Notes: generated by a model from the letters alone, not told the origin. Positions 1 to 8,910 are shown, counted from the stretch's first letter. The stretch is DNA of 64,000 nucleotides from Bacillota bacterium (GCA_023437715.1 JAEZFK010000072.1:1-64000); one strand, 5' to 3'. Numbers and translations: made by a program.

Positions 1-1
1 A

Positions 2-94
2 CCAATATCGATAGATTTTGAAAATGCACCCTTAGGGAGCTCTATTAAAGTTACCCTTTTTTACCATCGATATAAAAAAGAAATCTCTTGCTAA
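2..94 (+). other. possible 3' end of a gene entering from the left edge
   Basis: Reading frame 2 is open from the window edge and gives 30 residues ending ...YHRYKKEISC before a TAA at 92-94. It converges on the next gene. No family is recognisable from so short a tail and it could be chance. Confidence 0.2.
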
Positions 95-135
95 TTTATA
101 CTTGACTTTTCATAGCTGGTCTCCTTAGTAAAAGA

Positions 136-621
136 TCAGACAACTTTTTTGCATGGTAAATAATATCCAAAAGTAAAGGTGTTATTACCATCTTCTATAT
201 TTGCATACTTATCGAACGAGTAGTATTCCATTGAAATTCCGATAATCGAGTAATCGGGCACATACCCGTTTGCTCTCATTTTCTTCTCAGTTTTAGTATG
301 AGCCCCTTTTTCAAGATGGGGAGTATTGCCTTGTATCCAACCAATTCCCATTAGACAATCAGGAATGTCACGGTAAGAATATCCGTTTGGAACAATCGCA
401 TTGGGCTTAGCAAATATCCCTGCAATATAAACATACTCTCTTGTCTGTGGATTGTACTCACCCATCCATCCAATCATATCTCCCAATGGAGATACCCGAT
501 CAGGTAAACTTTGAAGGAAATCCTTTGTTCCATCCTTTAATATCTTTTTCCACAAATCCGGAACAGGATTTTTCTTTCCGACAATTACTTCTCTGCCTAT
601 AAATCTGATTGCTTTAAAGTC
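136..621 (-). pseudogene. GyrI-like effector-binding domain protein with an early stop
   Basis: The frame encodes about 160 residues resembling a GyrI/AraC-type small-molecule-binding domain, including a C-terminal segment rich in Tyr and Phe (YYSFDKYAN ... FTFGYYLPC). The open frame begins right after a TAA at 622-624. Upstream of it is AGGAG followed by a TTG-GAA-ATA triplet, so the ancestral start was probably just before the stop and one Lys codon may have become TAA. Inside the frame the only early start candidates are TTG (for example at 555) or other non-ATG codons. Such domains bind drugs or cationic ligands, alone or fused to DNA-binding domains; no DNA-binding part is visible here. 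Probably a dead or poorly expressed gene. Confidence 0.5.
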
Positions 622-624
622 TTA

Positions 625-1046
625 TATTTCCAAGTGAGTTTTTACTCCTATAAAACCTCCATATATATGATGAGAAATGACAGACTAAGGAAATTTAAGT
701 GAGCATATTATCCACAGACCCTTATTTTCCATGTTATACGTGTTTTATTTCTACTATGCACTCTATATGCCCCCCTTATCGTATCTGTAATCTATGATAA
801 CATATATCATTACTAATTGATATCTATAAACACCGCAAATAGGGAATAAAAACGAAACTGTGATGATAAACCCTTATTCGATAAAACTCAACTCTATTTA
901 CTAAAACCCACATACGGTTGCTCTTAAGAACCGGTACAGGTCTACCAGGTCAAACGCCTGATCGCCAAATTTGATTTTTCGTTGCTCATAAAATTTCCTT
1001 TCCACCCAAGCGGGCATAAATAAGTCCCGGCAAGGGACTTGAATAG
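625..1046. other. AT-rich non-coding stretch with decayed sequence
   Basis: No intact gene is visible. Near 905-1000 the minus strand can be read as a short piece resembling IKFGDQAFDLV, which might be a gene remnant, but it is surrounded by stops. No convincing promoter or RNA was found. Confidence 0.4.
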
Positions 1047-1388
1047 CAATTATTTACTCAGATCGGGAAGAATGAAAATGATGACAGCCCCGACAGTTTA
1101 AGCCAGTTAGAAAGATTTATAGATGGTGGTTTTACTGCTGAGATGTGCCTGGGTGTGAGGGACGATATCAAATCAGTAATATGAGGCAAATAAAATCACT
1201 TGATCGATATGCAAGAGTTGGTGGTGGGGCAATAAGATTTGGTAAAGGCGGAGATTAAGCAGATTCTGTACTATCGGTATGTTGAGCGGAAGTCCTATGA
1301 AGAAGTCGGCTTAGAACTTAGCTATAACGGTTCAACTATTTAGCAAAAAATCGATAAATTTTTAAATTCTATAATGCAGCCTGAATAA
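1047..1388 (+). pseudogene. remnant of a sigma-region-4-like / phage-type regulator
   Basis: One continuous frame of 113 codons reads like a small phage-type sigma/HTH regulator. It has an N-terminal segment SLSQLERFIDGGFTAEM and a C-terminal helix-turn-helix-like segment LYYRYVERKSYEEVGLELSY followed by NGSTI. The same frame carries stops at 1182 (TGA), 1191 (TAA), 1233 (TAA) and 1341 (TAG), so it cannot make the protein. The frame is otherwise kept, so decay looks to be mainly by point mutation. The assignment to the DUF1492/ArpU-like group is by feel of the C-terminal HTH, not by alignment. Confidence 0.45.
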
Positions 1389-1399
1389 GACTGAGATTT

Positions 1400-1431
1400 A
1401 AAAAAAAGACCACTTATAAGCAGTCTTTTTT
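1400..1431 (-). terminator. terminator of the cold-shock gene
   Basis: On the minus strand a stem with AAAAAGAC and GTCTTTTTT arms, centred on a CTTATAAG palindrome, ends in a T run about 10 bases after the csp stop codon. Confidence 0.75.
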
Positions 1432-1441
1432 ATCACTTGGT

Positions 1442-1642
1442 TTATGCAGTTTGAACATTAACGGCCTGTAATCCACGATTACCTTCTGTTACATCAAATG
1501 TTACAGACTGACCATCGTCTAAAGACTTATAACCGTCCATAGCAAGACCTGAGAAATGAACGAAAATTTCATTACCCTGCTCGTCGCAGATAAAACCAAA
1601 TCCCTTTTGTGCATTAAACCATTTTACTGTACCTTTTCTCAT
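1442..1642 (-). CDS. cold-shock protein (CspA/CspB family)
   Basis: Encodes 66 residues, the normal length for a single cold-shock domain. The RNP1-like motif KGFGFI (about residues 13-18) and RNP2-like EIFVHFSG (about 27-34) are present. These small beta-barrel proteins bind single-stranded RNA/DNA and keep mRNA unfolded. The start at 1642 (MRKGTVKWF) was chosen because AAGGAGG lies 8 bases upstream; a longer frame would give an unlikely hydrophobic extension. It is monocistronic, with its own promoter, a leader of about 120 bases and its own terminator. It is the only clearly intact gene among the decayed genes at the left end. Confidence 0.95.
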   Translation of the reverse strand: MRKGTVKWFNAQKGFGFICDEQGNEIFVHFSGLAMDGYKSLDDGQSVTFDVTEGNRGLQAVNVQTA

Positions 1643-1770
1643 GAAAGATACCTCCTTAATTAATAAAATAATATTTGCTAAAACTAAAAATCGCATATAT
1701 ATGTAAATCATCAATAGAATAATGACTTACGTATACATGCGAAATCAAGACTTTATTAAAATACTTGTTT

Positions 1771-1799
1771 AGTATAGCACAATAGCCTGAATAAGTCAA
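1771..1799 (-). promoter_or_regulatory. sigma-A promoter of the cold-shock gene
   Basis: TTGACT (1794-1799) and TATACT (1771-1776) are separated by exactly 17 bases on the minus strand. The predicted start leaves an untranslated leader of about 120 bases before the csp RBS, as in temperature-controlled csp genes. Confidence 0.85.
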
Positions 1800-1800
1800 G

Positions 1801-2172
1801 AAAAAAATATTAGAATAGTGTGATACATTAAAAAATGTCAAAAAAGCATAAATTGAACAGCGCGAAGCAGGAAACGTGTTCTGGAATGAATTTGATAAGA
1901 CATCAGGATAATAACCCGAATTCAGTAAAAGGATTAAAAGGTAATCTAGTGATTAGATAGGTTCCGCCAATCACCAGATACCTTGTAAGAGCCTCCTCAC
2001 AGGCGGTTATTTCTACTCTTTAACTAAAAACTCAGGTTTGATTTTGCGTTAAAACTGATCTTACCTGTGGGAAAAATAATAATGAAAATAGTGGTTGGTT
2101 TATATGGGAGTTGAAGTGGTCTTGACATACTAATAAGGAATGATAATGATTTACATTTAATAAATGTAAAAT
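1801..2172. other. intergenic stretch with inverted repeats
   Basis: No intact gene is visible. It contains an imperfect inverted repeat of about 15 bases (1940-1954 with 1969-1982) and a perfect 9-base hairpin (2150-2158 with 2162-2170) directly after the carD stop. The hairpin lacks a T run on either strand, so its role as a terminator is doubtful. Confidence 0.4.
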
Positions 2173-2668
2173 TTAGAATCTCTGCTCATAGATAAACGGA
2201 ATAACCTCTTCACGCTTGATGTTCAACACGTAAGCGAATTCCTCGCAAAGTGTTTTTTCAGCATTCTTGAGAAAATCTTCATCGGAATTCTGTAGTTTCC
2301 TATTTTTATTTGTGTTTTTTAACTCTTGTTTGTACCAACGTAAAGTTTTTATCATTTTTACAAGTTCGGAACGGTTACCATCTGCAAGAATCTGACTGTA
2401 TAATTCGCTTATGATTATCGTTATTCCAAATGTAATCTTTATCCGATATTTTCTTAACTAGAGAGAATATCTCATCGGCAGAGAGAATGGGGCGAATTTC
2501 ATTTTTTCTTCCGTTACTTATAGCTGAGACGTATACTGTAGCGGCAGTTTGGTAAACAGGTTTGAGTACATAATATGGGCGGATTTTTTCATCCATGCAC
2601 ATATCCTGTAATCCAATAACCTTACAAATACCATGACTTCCGTATATGATGACATCACCTATGTTCAT
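2173..2668 (-). pseudogene. CarD/CdnL-family transcription regulator, frameshifted
   Basis: CarD-type proteins (about 160-170 residues) bind RNA polymerase beta and stabilise open promoter complexes. The N-terminal RNAP-interacting domain is complete (NIGDVIIYGSHGICKVIGL, then YYVLKPVY and TVYVS). It starts at ATG 2668 after AGAGGTG, and the frame runs out at a stop at 2375. The rest of the protein (ELYSQILADGNRSELVK, then SDEDFLKNAEKTLCEEFAYV ending FIYEQRF) is found in the next frame from about 2406 to 2173. The switch falls near 2405-2412 and is equivalent to one extra base. If the frameshift is real, the C-terminal helical DNA-contact domain is not made in frame. It could also be a sequencing error. 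Confidence 0.8.
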
Positions 2669-2881
2669 ATAATATCTCACCTCTTTCTTATAAAATAAAA
2701 AATGCAGTTCACAAAACCGGACTTACGTCCTTGTAAAGCAAACCACACGTTTGATATTTATATTATAGCACACTTGTAGATGAAGTGTATACGGCAATTT
2801 TCTCTAAAACTCTCGCCCGTATAATGAGCTAATCTATTTAGAATTTCCAGGAGTACCGGGCCAAAGGGAAAACATATGAGA

Positions 2882-3954
2882 TTAATCGATGCGGATAAAT
2901 TCAAACAGGAAGCAGCAGTGCAGGCTGTCCATATGTTTTTTTCTTTCATTTAATACGGTATCTTCCACTAATAAGGAAATCTCTCTTTTGTCCACATCAA
3001 TTCGAATGATATCGCCATTCTCCACCAGGGCAAGAATCCCGCCTTCGTAGGCTTCCGGTGAAACATGACCAACAAAGCATCCCCGGTTGGATCCGGAAAA
3101 TCTTCCGTCTGTAATCAATGCACAGCTGTCTGATAAATTCATGCCTTCCAGGCATTTCATAGGACGATACATTTGCGGCATACCGGGACCGCCTTTGGGC
3201 CCTTCATAGCGAAGAACGATTATGGTATTTCTTTCCATCAGCCCATTTAATCTACCATATCGTAAGGAGATGCTGGATAGACCGATGCTATTTGAGGTAT
3301 TTTTCTGCTTAATTCATCAAATAAAGTAAGAGGCAATTCCCCTAATTCTGCTTCTTTGTGTATCGCCTGTAAATGCATAATGGCATTGGTAGATCCGCCG
3401 ATTCCCATTAAAACGGCCATTGCATTATAAATGGAGTCTTTTGTAATGACCTGACGGGCTGTTATTTTTTTTACAACCAGATCAACGATTACTTCTCCCG
3501 TGGTGTATGCAATCTGCATACGTTTGGAATAAATTGCAGGCACGGTTCCACTTCCCGGTAAACTCATTCCCATTGCTTCCGCCAAACAGCCCATTGTATT
3601 TGCAGTTCCCAGCATGGCGCAGGAACCAAGCAATACCAGTCCATCAAATTTATGAGCCCTAACCATGCATTCAACCGAAGAGGTTATCAAATCCCGGGAT
3701 GGTAATATAATCCCATCATGCCCTTCTGCTATGCCGTCACATGGTGCAATGCTACCGAACACCATGGCTGTACCGCCGCTGGATTCGATACCTTTTTTCA
3801 CCTGATCACACATTTCATTTATGTTATAATGGCCCGGCGTTGTATTGGTGTATGTATTGACAATGGCAATCAGTGGCTTTTCCAGAGCGGAATCCGTAAA
3901 TCCCATGGACTTATACAATGCCCTTTTCAGGGCACCTCCATCTCCTTTTAAAAG
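2882..3954 (-). pseudogene. IlvD/Edd-family dehydratase with two internal deletions
   Basis: Members of this Fe-S dehydratase family (dihydroxy-acid or sugar-acid dehydratases) are about 550-600 residues long. Here only two pieces remain. Piece A (from about 3954 to 3247) has the N-terminal region with PLIAIVNTYTNTTPGHYN and the Cys motif FGSIAPCDGIAEGHDG. It then jumps from LVLLGSC straight into AMLGTANTMGCLAEAMG, so the 60-70 residues normally between the two conserved Gly-Ser-Cys motifs are gone. It stops after ASPYDMVD. Piece B (3238-2882), in another frame, begins at NTIIVLRYEGPKGGPGMP and contains ALITDGRFSGSNRG, then ends in unrelated sequence. More than 100 residues between A and B and the normal C-terminus are missing. 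The neighbour is a broken SDR, a common partner in sugar-acid catabolism. Confidence 0.85.
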
Positions 3955-4439
3955 CTGATTGTAGTATTCTCCACAAAGTCATTGGCTGCAACCACAGAAA
4001 GAGTGGCCCCTCCTTCTATCATTAAAGTAGTCCCTGTAATATATGCCGCTTTATCCGATGCCAAATAGACGACCGCCTGAGCGATCTCCTTTGTAGTTGC
4101 GAATTGTTTGAAAGGAAGCCGTTCTGCCGCTTCCAACCGGATATCTCCAGGCTCCCAGCCCACATCCGTATAGCCCGGAGCCACTGCAACCATGCGTATT
4201 CCTATCTGATTGGATGAAATATTAATGATTACTCCTTTCACATTCTTTTCCACCATCCTTTTTGCAGCAATCTGACTGCTGAAAAACAGTCCTTTCCAGT
4301 CAATTGCAGTCATATCATCAAGCATTTCTTCTGTTGCATCCAAAAAATATACTTCACTGCTGATTCCTGCATTGTTTACAACTAAATCTATTACATCAAA
4401 TGTTTCAAAGGCAATTTGATACATTTGTTCAATGTCTTT
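3948..4439 (-). pseudogene. SDR-family dehydrogenase remnant lacking both active-site regions
   Basis: The frame shows SDR landmarks: DLVVNNAGISS, a Ser-containing segment GVIINISSNQ, then GIRMVAVAPGYTD and the C-terminal ASDKAAYITGTTLMIEGG. The N-terminal TGxxxGxG Rossmann motif is absent; homologous sequence begins only at about 4439. The stretch with the catalytic YxxxK is missing between SSNQ and GIRM, a clean deletion of roughly 30 residues. The intact ancestor would have been an NAD(P)-dependent sugar or polyol dehydrogenase of about 250 residues. Its 3' end overlaps the degraded 5' end of the IlvD remnant. Not functional as an SDR. Confidence 0.8.
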
Positions 4440-4459
4440 GTGTATTATTCGAAACCCAA

Positions 4460-4489
4460 AGACGCAGTCCTGATTTTCGGACTGCGTCT
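4460..4489 (-). terminator. hairpin, probable terminator of the phosphodiesterase operon
   Basis: Perfect 11-base arms AGACGCAGTCC / GGACTGCGTCT with an 8-base loop; on the minus strand TTTGGGTTT follows. It lies about 215 bases after the stop of the phosphodiesterase gene, the rest of the gap showing no gene. Confidence 0.55.
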
Positions 4490-4703
4490 ACCGTATTTCT
4501 TATATTTTTGAATAAATAAATGGGTTCTTTTGAATACTCCAGACAGATATTAACAATGAATTAAAGATTGTCTTTGACTGTAGACAGGGAGCAGTTCATT
4601 TTATGCCTCTGCTATTTATCAATCTTTGTCATCAATATACACACTCTGCGTGCCTTGAGTGAGTAAAAATAATGTCGAAAAAGCATACTTCTTCTCAGGT
4701 GCT

Positions 4704-6023
4704 TTAAACTTTCGTATTAATTCTGAATATCTCCTCCAACACTCTGCCGTCACAAGGACCGAAATCAATGCCGAGAATTGCTGCAATCGTAGGAGCCATA
4801 TCTACCATCTGGATTTCTCCCAATTGGTATTCTTTCTTAATACAATTTCCTGATACTACAAAGCCACATCGGTATTCTGGTTTCTCTGGTGAATACCCAT
4901 GAGTTGCATACTTTCTATTCTCTTTCTCCAAGTCAGTCACAAGGGACCCGGTAAGGCTGTCATCAAAACAGTAACCAGTCTTTGCTTCCAGCATATACCC
5001 CGAAACCGGGAATGCATGAAAACGTTCCAGTTCTTCTCCGGTATAGATCTTCTCAATACCTAAGTTCTTCTCTTCTGCCGCTTTTAGAAGAATCTGTAAT
5101 ACACGCTGCTTCGTTTCCTCGTCATTTTCCTTTAAGTGCAAATAGGCAGACCCTCCTGCAGACTGTATATAGGCTCTCCAAAACATTTCCCCTTTTTCTT
5201 CATAAATAAGGCCTTCTTCTTTTAACAATTGATTCAGCTTCACCTTGTACCTTACATTTTTCTGCCCATGATCTCCCAGCACCAGAAAAACCGTTTCCTC
5301 AAAAATGCCTGCCTCCCGAACTGCCTCGATAATCTTACCGATTCTTTCATCCATCCGGATCAGGACCTCGTCAATCTCAGGACTGTCTGTCCCATAATGA
5401 TGCTTCGCATCGTCCAGTTCAATGAAGTGCATCATCAGAAGTTCCGGTTTTTTGCTTAGAATGGTGTCTTTTCCGCACATGGCTGTAAAATCATCCAGGT
5501 AAGGCTGTTCAATTCCTTTTCTTAATTTTCCATATTTTTTCTCAAGCCCCATGCAAAAAAATGGACTTCCACTTTTTAAGATCTTGAGAGATTGATTCTC
5601 ACGTCCGATTGCCTTTATCTCCGGAAGATTATAGCGAATGGAGGCCTTTCCGGTAACAGGCCACAGGATTCCTGCTGATTTCATTTCACTATTTCTTAAA
5701 GCATCATACACAGCAGGTGCCTTGATATCCTTTTTAAACCAGAACCACGCCTGTCCATCTTCATCAATGAAAGGCTGGAGAGGGTTATTATGATAGATTC
5801 CATGCTTATTCGGATAAACGCCGGTCACCATAGTTGTATGCACTACATAGGTAAGAGTCGGATAGACGCTTTTTAATTTTGTACTGAAGGCTCCGCTTTT
5901 CATTAATTGGGAAAGGTTAGGAAGCTGACTTGCCTTTTCCCAGTTATCTTCAGAAAATGCATCATAGGAGATTACTACCAAATGCTTTGCTTTTCCTTTG
6001 CTCATTTTTTCCAGCTCCGTCAT
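4704..6023 (-). CDS. type I phosphodiesterase / nucleotide pyrophosphatase-like protein
   Basis: About 439 residues of the alkaline-phosphatase superfamily (Pfam type I phosphodiesterase). Visible metal and nucleophile motifs are VVISYDAF near residue 16 (first metal Asp), SVYPTLTYVVHTTMVTG around 52-68 with Thr58 as likely nucleophile, HFIELDDAKHHYG in the middle (metal Asp/His), VLGDHGQ and KYATHGYSPEKPEYR towards the C-terminus. No signal peptide is seen, so it probably acts in the cytoplasm on phosphodiester or pyrophosphate bonds; the substrate is unknown. A second start, Met7 at 6005, has a better GGAG spacing. It follows the MFS gene by 8 bases, so the two form an operon. Confidence 0.85.
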   Translation of the reverse strand: MTELEKMSKGKAKHLVVISYDAFSEDNWEKASQLPNLSQLMKSGAFSTKLKSVYPTLTYVVHTTMVTGVYPNKHGIYHNNPLQPFIDEDGQAWFWFKKDIKAPAVYDALRNSEMKSAGILWPVTGKASIRYNLPEIKAIGRENQSLKILKSGSPFFCMGLEKKYGKLRKGIEQPYLDDFTAMCGKDTILSKKPELLMMHFIELDDAKHHYGTDSPEIDEVLIRMDERIGKIIEAVREAGIFEETVFLVLGDHGQKNVRYKVKLNQLLKEEGLIYEEKGEMFWRAYIQSAGGSAYLHLKENDEETKQRVLQILLKAAEEKNLGIEKIYTGEELERFHAFPVSGYMLEAKTGYCFDDSLTGSLVTDLEKENRKYATHGYSPEKPEYRCGFVVSGNCIKKEYQLGEIQMVDMAPTIAAILGIDFGPCDGRVLEEIFRINTKV

Positions 6024-6031
6024 CTTTCATC

Positions 6032-7261
6032 TTATTTTTGTTCTTTAGGAAGTGTCATAAAAATCAATAATCCAATAAAAAAAAGAGGAATAATTCCCAA
6101 AATACTCCATCTGGCATTGCCGGTAATGGCTGTTGTAAGAGACATCAGCGTTGGACCCATAATGGCTGAGAACTTACCGAATATATTATAAAATCCAAAA
6201 AACTCATTGGATTTTTCCTTGGGAATGATCTTTGCATAATAGGACCGGCTTAGCGCCTGAATCCCTCCCTGTGCAGAACCGATCATGGCTCCAAGAATGA
6301 AAATATGCCACAGGAAAGCTAAAAAAAATGCAGCAACACAGGTAATTATATAAGTAAATATTCCGATGATAATCATGGTTCTGGCAGAAAGCCTTTTCGC
6401 CAGGTTTCCATAAAAAATGGCACAGGGAAAGGCGATCAGCTGTATAATCAGTAGGATTCCCAGCAATGAGAATGTATCCAGTGCATCGTTTCCAAGGACA
6501 GCGGTGGCATAAGGAACTACCATTTTAATTATGGTATCCACACCATCAATATAGAAAAAGTATGCACCAAGGAAGTAGAATACGGTTTTATACTGCCTGA
6601 TTTGTTTAAACGTTGCCGACAGTCTTTTAAAGCTGTTTCTTACCGGATGTTGCTCGGGTTCCACGTAATGAATCTGTTTTACATCTCTTATCATAGGGAA
6701 TGTTAAGAGTCCCCACCATAAAGCAGTGATGATAAATCCGATCTGATATCCGATTGACTTGTCCATCCCCAAAAGAAATATGAGCACCAGGCTGATGCCA
6801 AAAGGTATGACACTGGATATATAGCCGAACGCAAAGCCAAGGGAAGAAATCCTATCCATTCTCTCATCACTGGTAACATCAACGATAAATGCATCGTAGA
6901 AAATATTGGATCCTGCAAATCCAATTGCCGATAAGATAAAAAAAAGAATTAAAAGCTGCCATTGTCCGCTGGAGGGAGGAATAAACGCCAATGACGCAGT
7001 TGCAAGGACACCCAGACAGGTAAAGAATACAAAAAACCGTTTCTTTTTATCTTTATAATCAGCAGCGGCACCTAAAACCGGACTTAAAACCGCCACTAGA
7101 ATACTGGCAATGGAATTAAAATACCCCAGATCCATGCTGTATTTCACATTGTCAAACATTCCGAACATAATCGGCAGCAATGCAGTGGTAACAGCCATTG
7201 AGTAAGCCGAATTTCCGCAATCAACCAATATCCATGATTTCTCTTCTCTGCTTAACTTCAT
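6032..7261 (-). CDS. MFS transporter, UMF1/Atg22-like
   Basis: 409 residues with about 12 hydrophobic segments. The N-terminal SWILVDCGNSAYSMAV resembles the start of the UMF1 (Atg22-like) family of the major facilitator superfamily, whose bacterial members are mostly uncharacterised exporters. The start at 7261 (MKLSREEK) has GGGGAGGAG 9 bases upstream; a longer frame would overlap the -10 element. Co-transcribed with the downstream phosphodiesterase, so it may export a product or import a substrate of that enzyme (inference). Confidence 0.85.
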   Translation of the reverse strand: MKLSREEKSWILVDCGNSAYSMAVTTALLPIMFGMFDNVKYSMDLGYFNSIASILVAVLSPVLGAAADYKDKKKRFFVFFTCLGVLATASLAFIPPSSGQWQLLILFFILSAIGFAGSNIFYDAFIVDVTSDERMDRISSLGFAFGYISSVIPFGISLVLIFLLGMDKSIGYQIGFIITALWWGLLTFPMIRDVKQIHYVEPEQHPVRNSFKRLSATFKQIRQYKTVFYFLGAYFFYIDGVDTIIKMVVPYATAVLGNDALDTFSLLGILLIIQLIAFPCAIFYGNLAKRLSARTMIIIGIFTYIITCVAAFFLAFLWHIFILGAMIGSAQGGIQALSRSYYAKIIPKEKSNEFFGFYNIFGKFSAIMGPTLMSLTTAITGNARWSILGIIPLFFIGLLIFMTLPKEQK

Positions 7262-7293
7262 TGTTGAATTCTCCTCCCCGCCTTTATAATCCA

Positions 7294-7302
7294 ATTATAT
7301 CA
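7294..7302 (-). promoter_or_regulatory. extended -10 promoter of the MFS/phosphodiesterase operon
   Basis: TGATATAAT on the minus strand is an extended -10 element about 35 bases before the MFS start. No good -35 is visible at 17 bases, which fits the extended -10 type. Confidence 0.55.
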
Positions 7303-7411
7303 TAATGTTAAGCATTGTCTTGTAAAAACATTGTAAAAGAGTATTTGGCTTTCTGCTTTATTTATCACAACCTCGAATGTTGCTTTTCTCCCCTCCTCAT
7401 AGTCGGTCATG

Positions 7412-8782
7412 TTATTCTCTCTTCCGACACAATTCGGCAACGCATTCTGTATGCCCCGCCTGCGGAAACATATCACACCCTCTGACTTTCACCACCTCAT
7501 ACCCCCGGTCCGCCAGATACCTCAAATCCCTGGCCAGCGTAGCCGAATCGCAGCTCACATACACCACTCTCTCCGGCGCCATTTTTACAATGGTATCCAG
7601 GCATACTTCATCGCAGCCCTTTCTGGGCGGGTCGACCACGATGACATCGGCATGTACATGATTCTTCTCATACTGTTCCGGCAGGACCTCTTCCGCCTTT
7701 CCCACAAAAAACTCCACGTTATCCATGCCATTTAACCTGGCATTTTCCCGGGCGTCGTCAATGGCCTGGGGCACAATCTCCACTCCGTACACCTTTTTTG
7801 CTTTCTGGGCTAGGAAAAGGGAAATGGTTCCGATACCGCAATAAAGATCCCATACCGTTTCACCGCCTGAAAGTCCGGCGTATTCCAGCGCCGTACCGTA
7901 AAGTTTCTCCGTCTGAACCGGATTCACCTGATAGAAAGACAGCGGGGATATGCGGTATTTCACAGCCCCTATATAATCGGTAATATATCCGGGGCCATAG
8001 AGATTTTCCACTTTATTTCCCAGTATCACATTGGTCTGCTCCCTGTTTATATTCACGGAAATGCTTGTCATCCCCGGAATCTCCAGCAGGCCTTTCACCA
8101 GCTCCTCACTGTGAGGCAGGCTGCTGCCGTTAATCACCTGGCATACCATCAGCTCCCCCGTCTTAAATCCCTTTCGGATCAGGGTATGACGGATCAGCCC
8201 CTTGTGGGCGGCTTCGTCATAAGGCCGGAGATGATGGCGCTCCATGTGGGCCTTAATCCGTTTTAAAACCTCACGGTTTTCCTCTATCCCCAAAAGGCAG
8301 TCCTCGCACCCGATAATGGAATGGGTACGCCCTGCGTAGAATCCTGTAATAATATTTCCGTCCTTATCCGTTCCCCAGGGAAACTGGGCCTTGTTCCGGT
8401 ACCTCCATGGCTCGTCCATCCCCATAATCGGCAGCATGGGGACCTGGGAGAAACCGCCGATCCTGGTAATATTGTTATAAATCTTTCTTTCCTTATACCG
8501 AAGCTGTTCTTCATATGCCATGGCCTGAAGCTGACAGCCGCCGCACTGCCTTGCTACCGGGCAGCTGGGCTCTACACGGCTTTCAGAGGGCTCCAGAAGC
8601 CTTTCCAGCCTGGCAAAGCCATAGGACTTCTTGGTCTTCATCACTTTCGCTTCTACTCTGTCTCCTATAACTGTATCCTTAATAAACCAGGTAAATCCAT
8701 CGGTCTTTCCGATTCCTTCTCCTGTTTCGCTTATATCTTCAATTATTACCTCTATTTTATCATTCTTCTTCCAATCAGCCAT
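7412..8782 (-). CDS. rlmD: 23S rRNA (uracil-C5)-methyltransferase, RlmD/RumA family
   Basis: 456 residues with the full architecture: an N-terminal TRAM RNA-binding domain (about 1-60), Fe-S cysteines C74, C80, C83 (SCPVARQCGGC) and C162 (CEDCLLG), the SAM-binding motif WDLYCGIGTISLFLA, the DPPRKGCD motif, and the catalytic cysteine in VYVSCDSATLARDL. It uses SAM to methylate a uridine in 23S rRNA (U1939 or U747 in model bacteria; Firmicutes often have several paralogues, so the exact site is uncertain). The start at 8782 (MADWKK) follows GGAGG by 5 bases. Probably monocistronic. Confidence 0.93.
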   Translation of the reverse strand: MADWKKNDKIEVIIEDISETGEGIGKTDGFTWFIKDTVIGDRVEAKVMKTKKSYGFARLERLLEPSESRVEPSCPVARQCGGCQLQAMAYEEQLRYKERKIYNNITRIGGFSQVPMLPIMGMDEPWRYRNKAQFPWGTDKDGNIITGFYAGRTHSIIGCEDCLLGIEENREVLKRIKAHMERHHLRPYDEAAHKGLIRHTLIRKGFKTGELMVCQVINGSSLPHSEELVKGLLEIPGMTSISVNINREQTNVILGNKVENLYGPGYITDYIGAVKYRISPLSFYQVNPVQTEKLYGTALEYAGLSGGETVWDLYCGIGTISLFLAQKAKKVYGVEIVPQAIDDARENARLNGMDNVEFFVGKAEEVLPEQYEKNHVHADVIVVDPPRKGCDEVCLDTIVKMAPERVVYVSCDSATLARDLRYLADRGYEVVKVRGCDMFPQAGHTECVAELCRKRE

Positions 8783-8910
8783 ATTATCCTCCAAACTGTT
8801 TCGCCTTCAAACCAGCCGCAAAGGCCTTTCCTCTATTGTAACTTCTTTCTGTTTAAGAATCAAGAAGACCTTTCTATCCAGTCATCCCGCCCCCCGCCAC
8901 ATAAAAAACA

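Noticed and set aside
2103..2140. Plus-strand promoter starting with TTGACA near 2123
   Set aside because: The TTGACA is followed by GATAAT at only 14 bases and no gene starts downstream on the plus strand.
2758..2949. Minus-strand frame of 63 codons after the ilvD remnant
   Set aside because: It overlaps the broken 3' end of the ilvD piece in another frame and shows no family features; most likely meaningless reading of decayed sequence.
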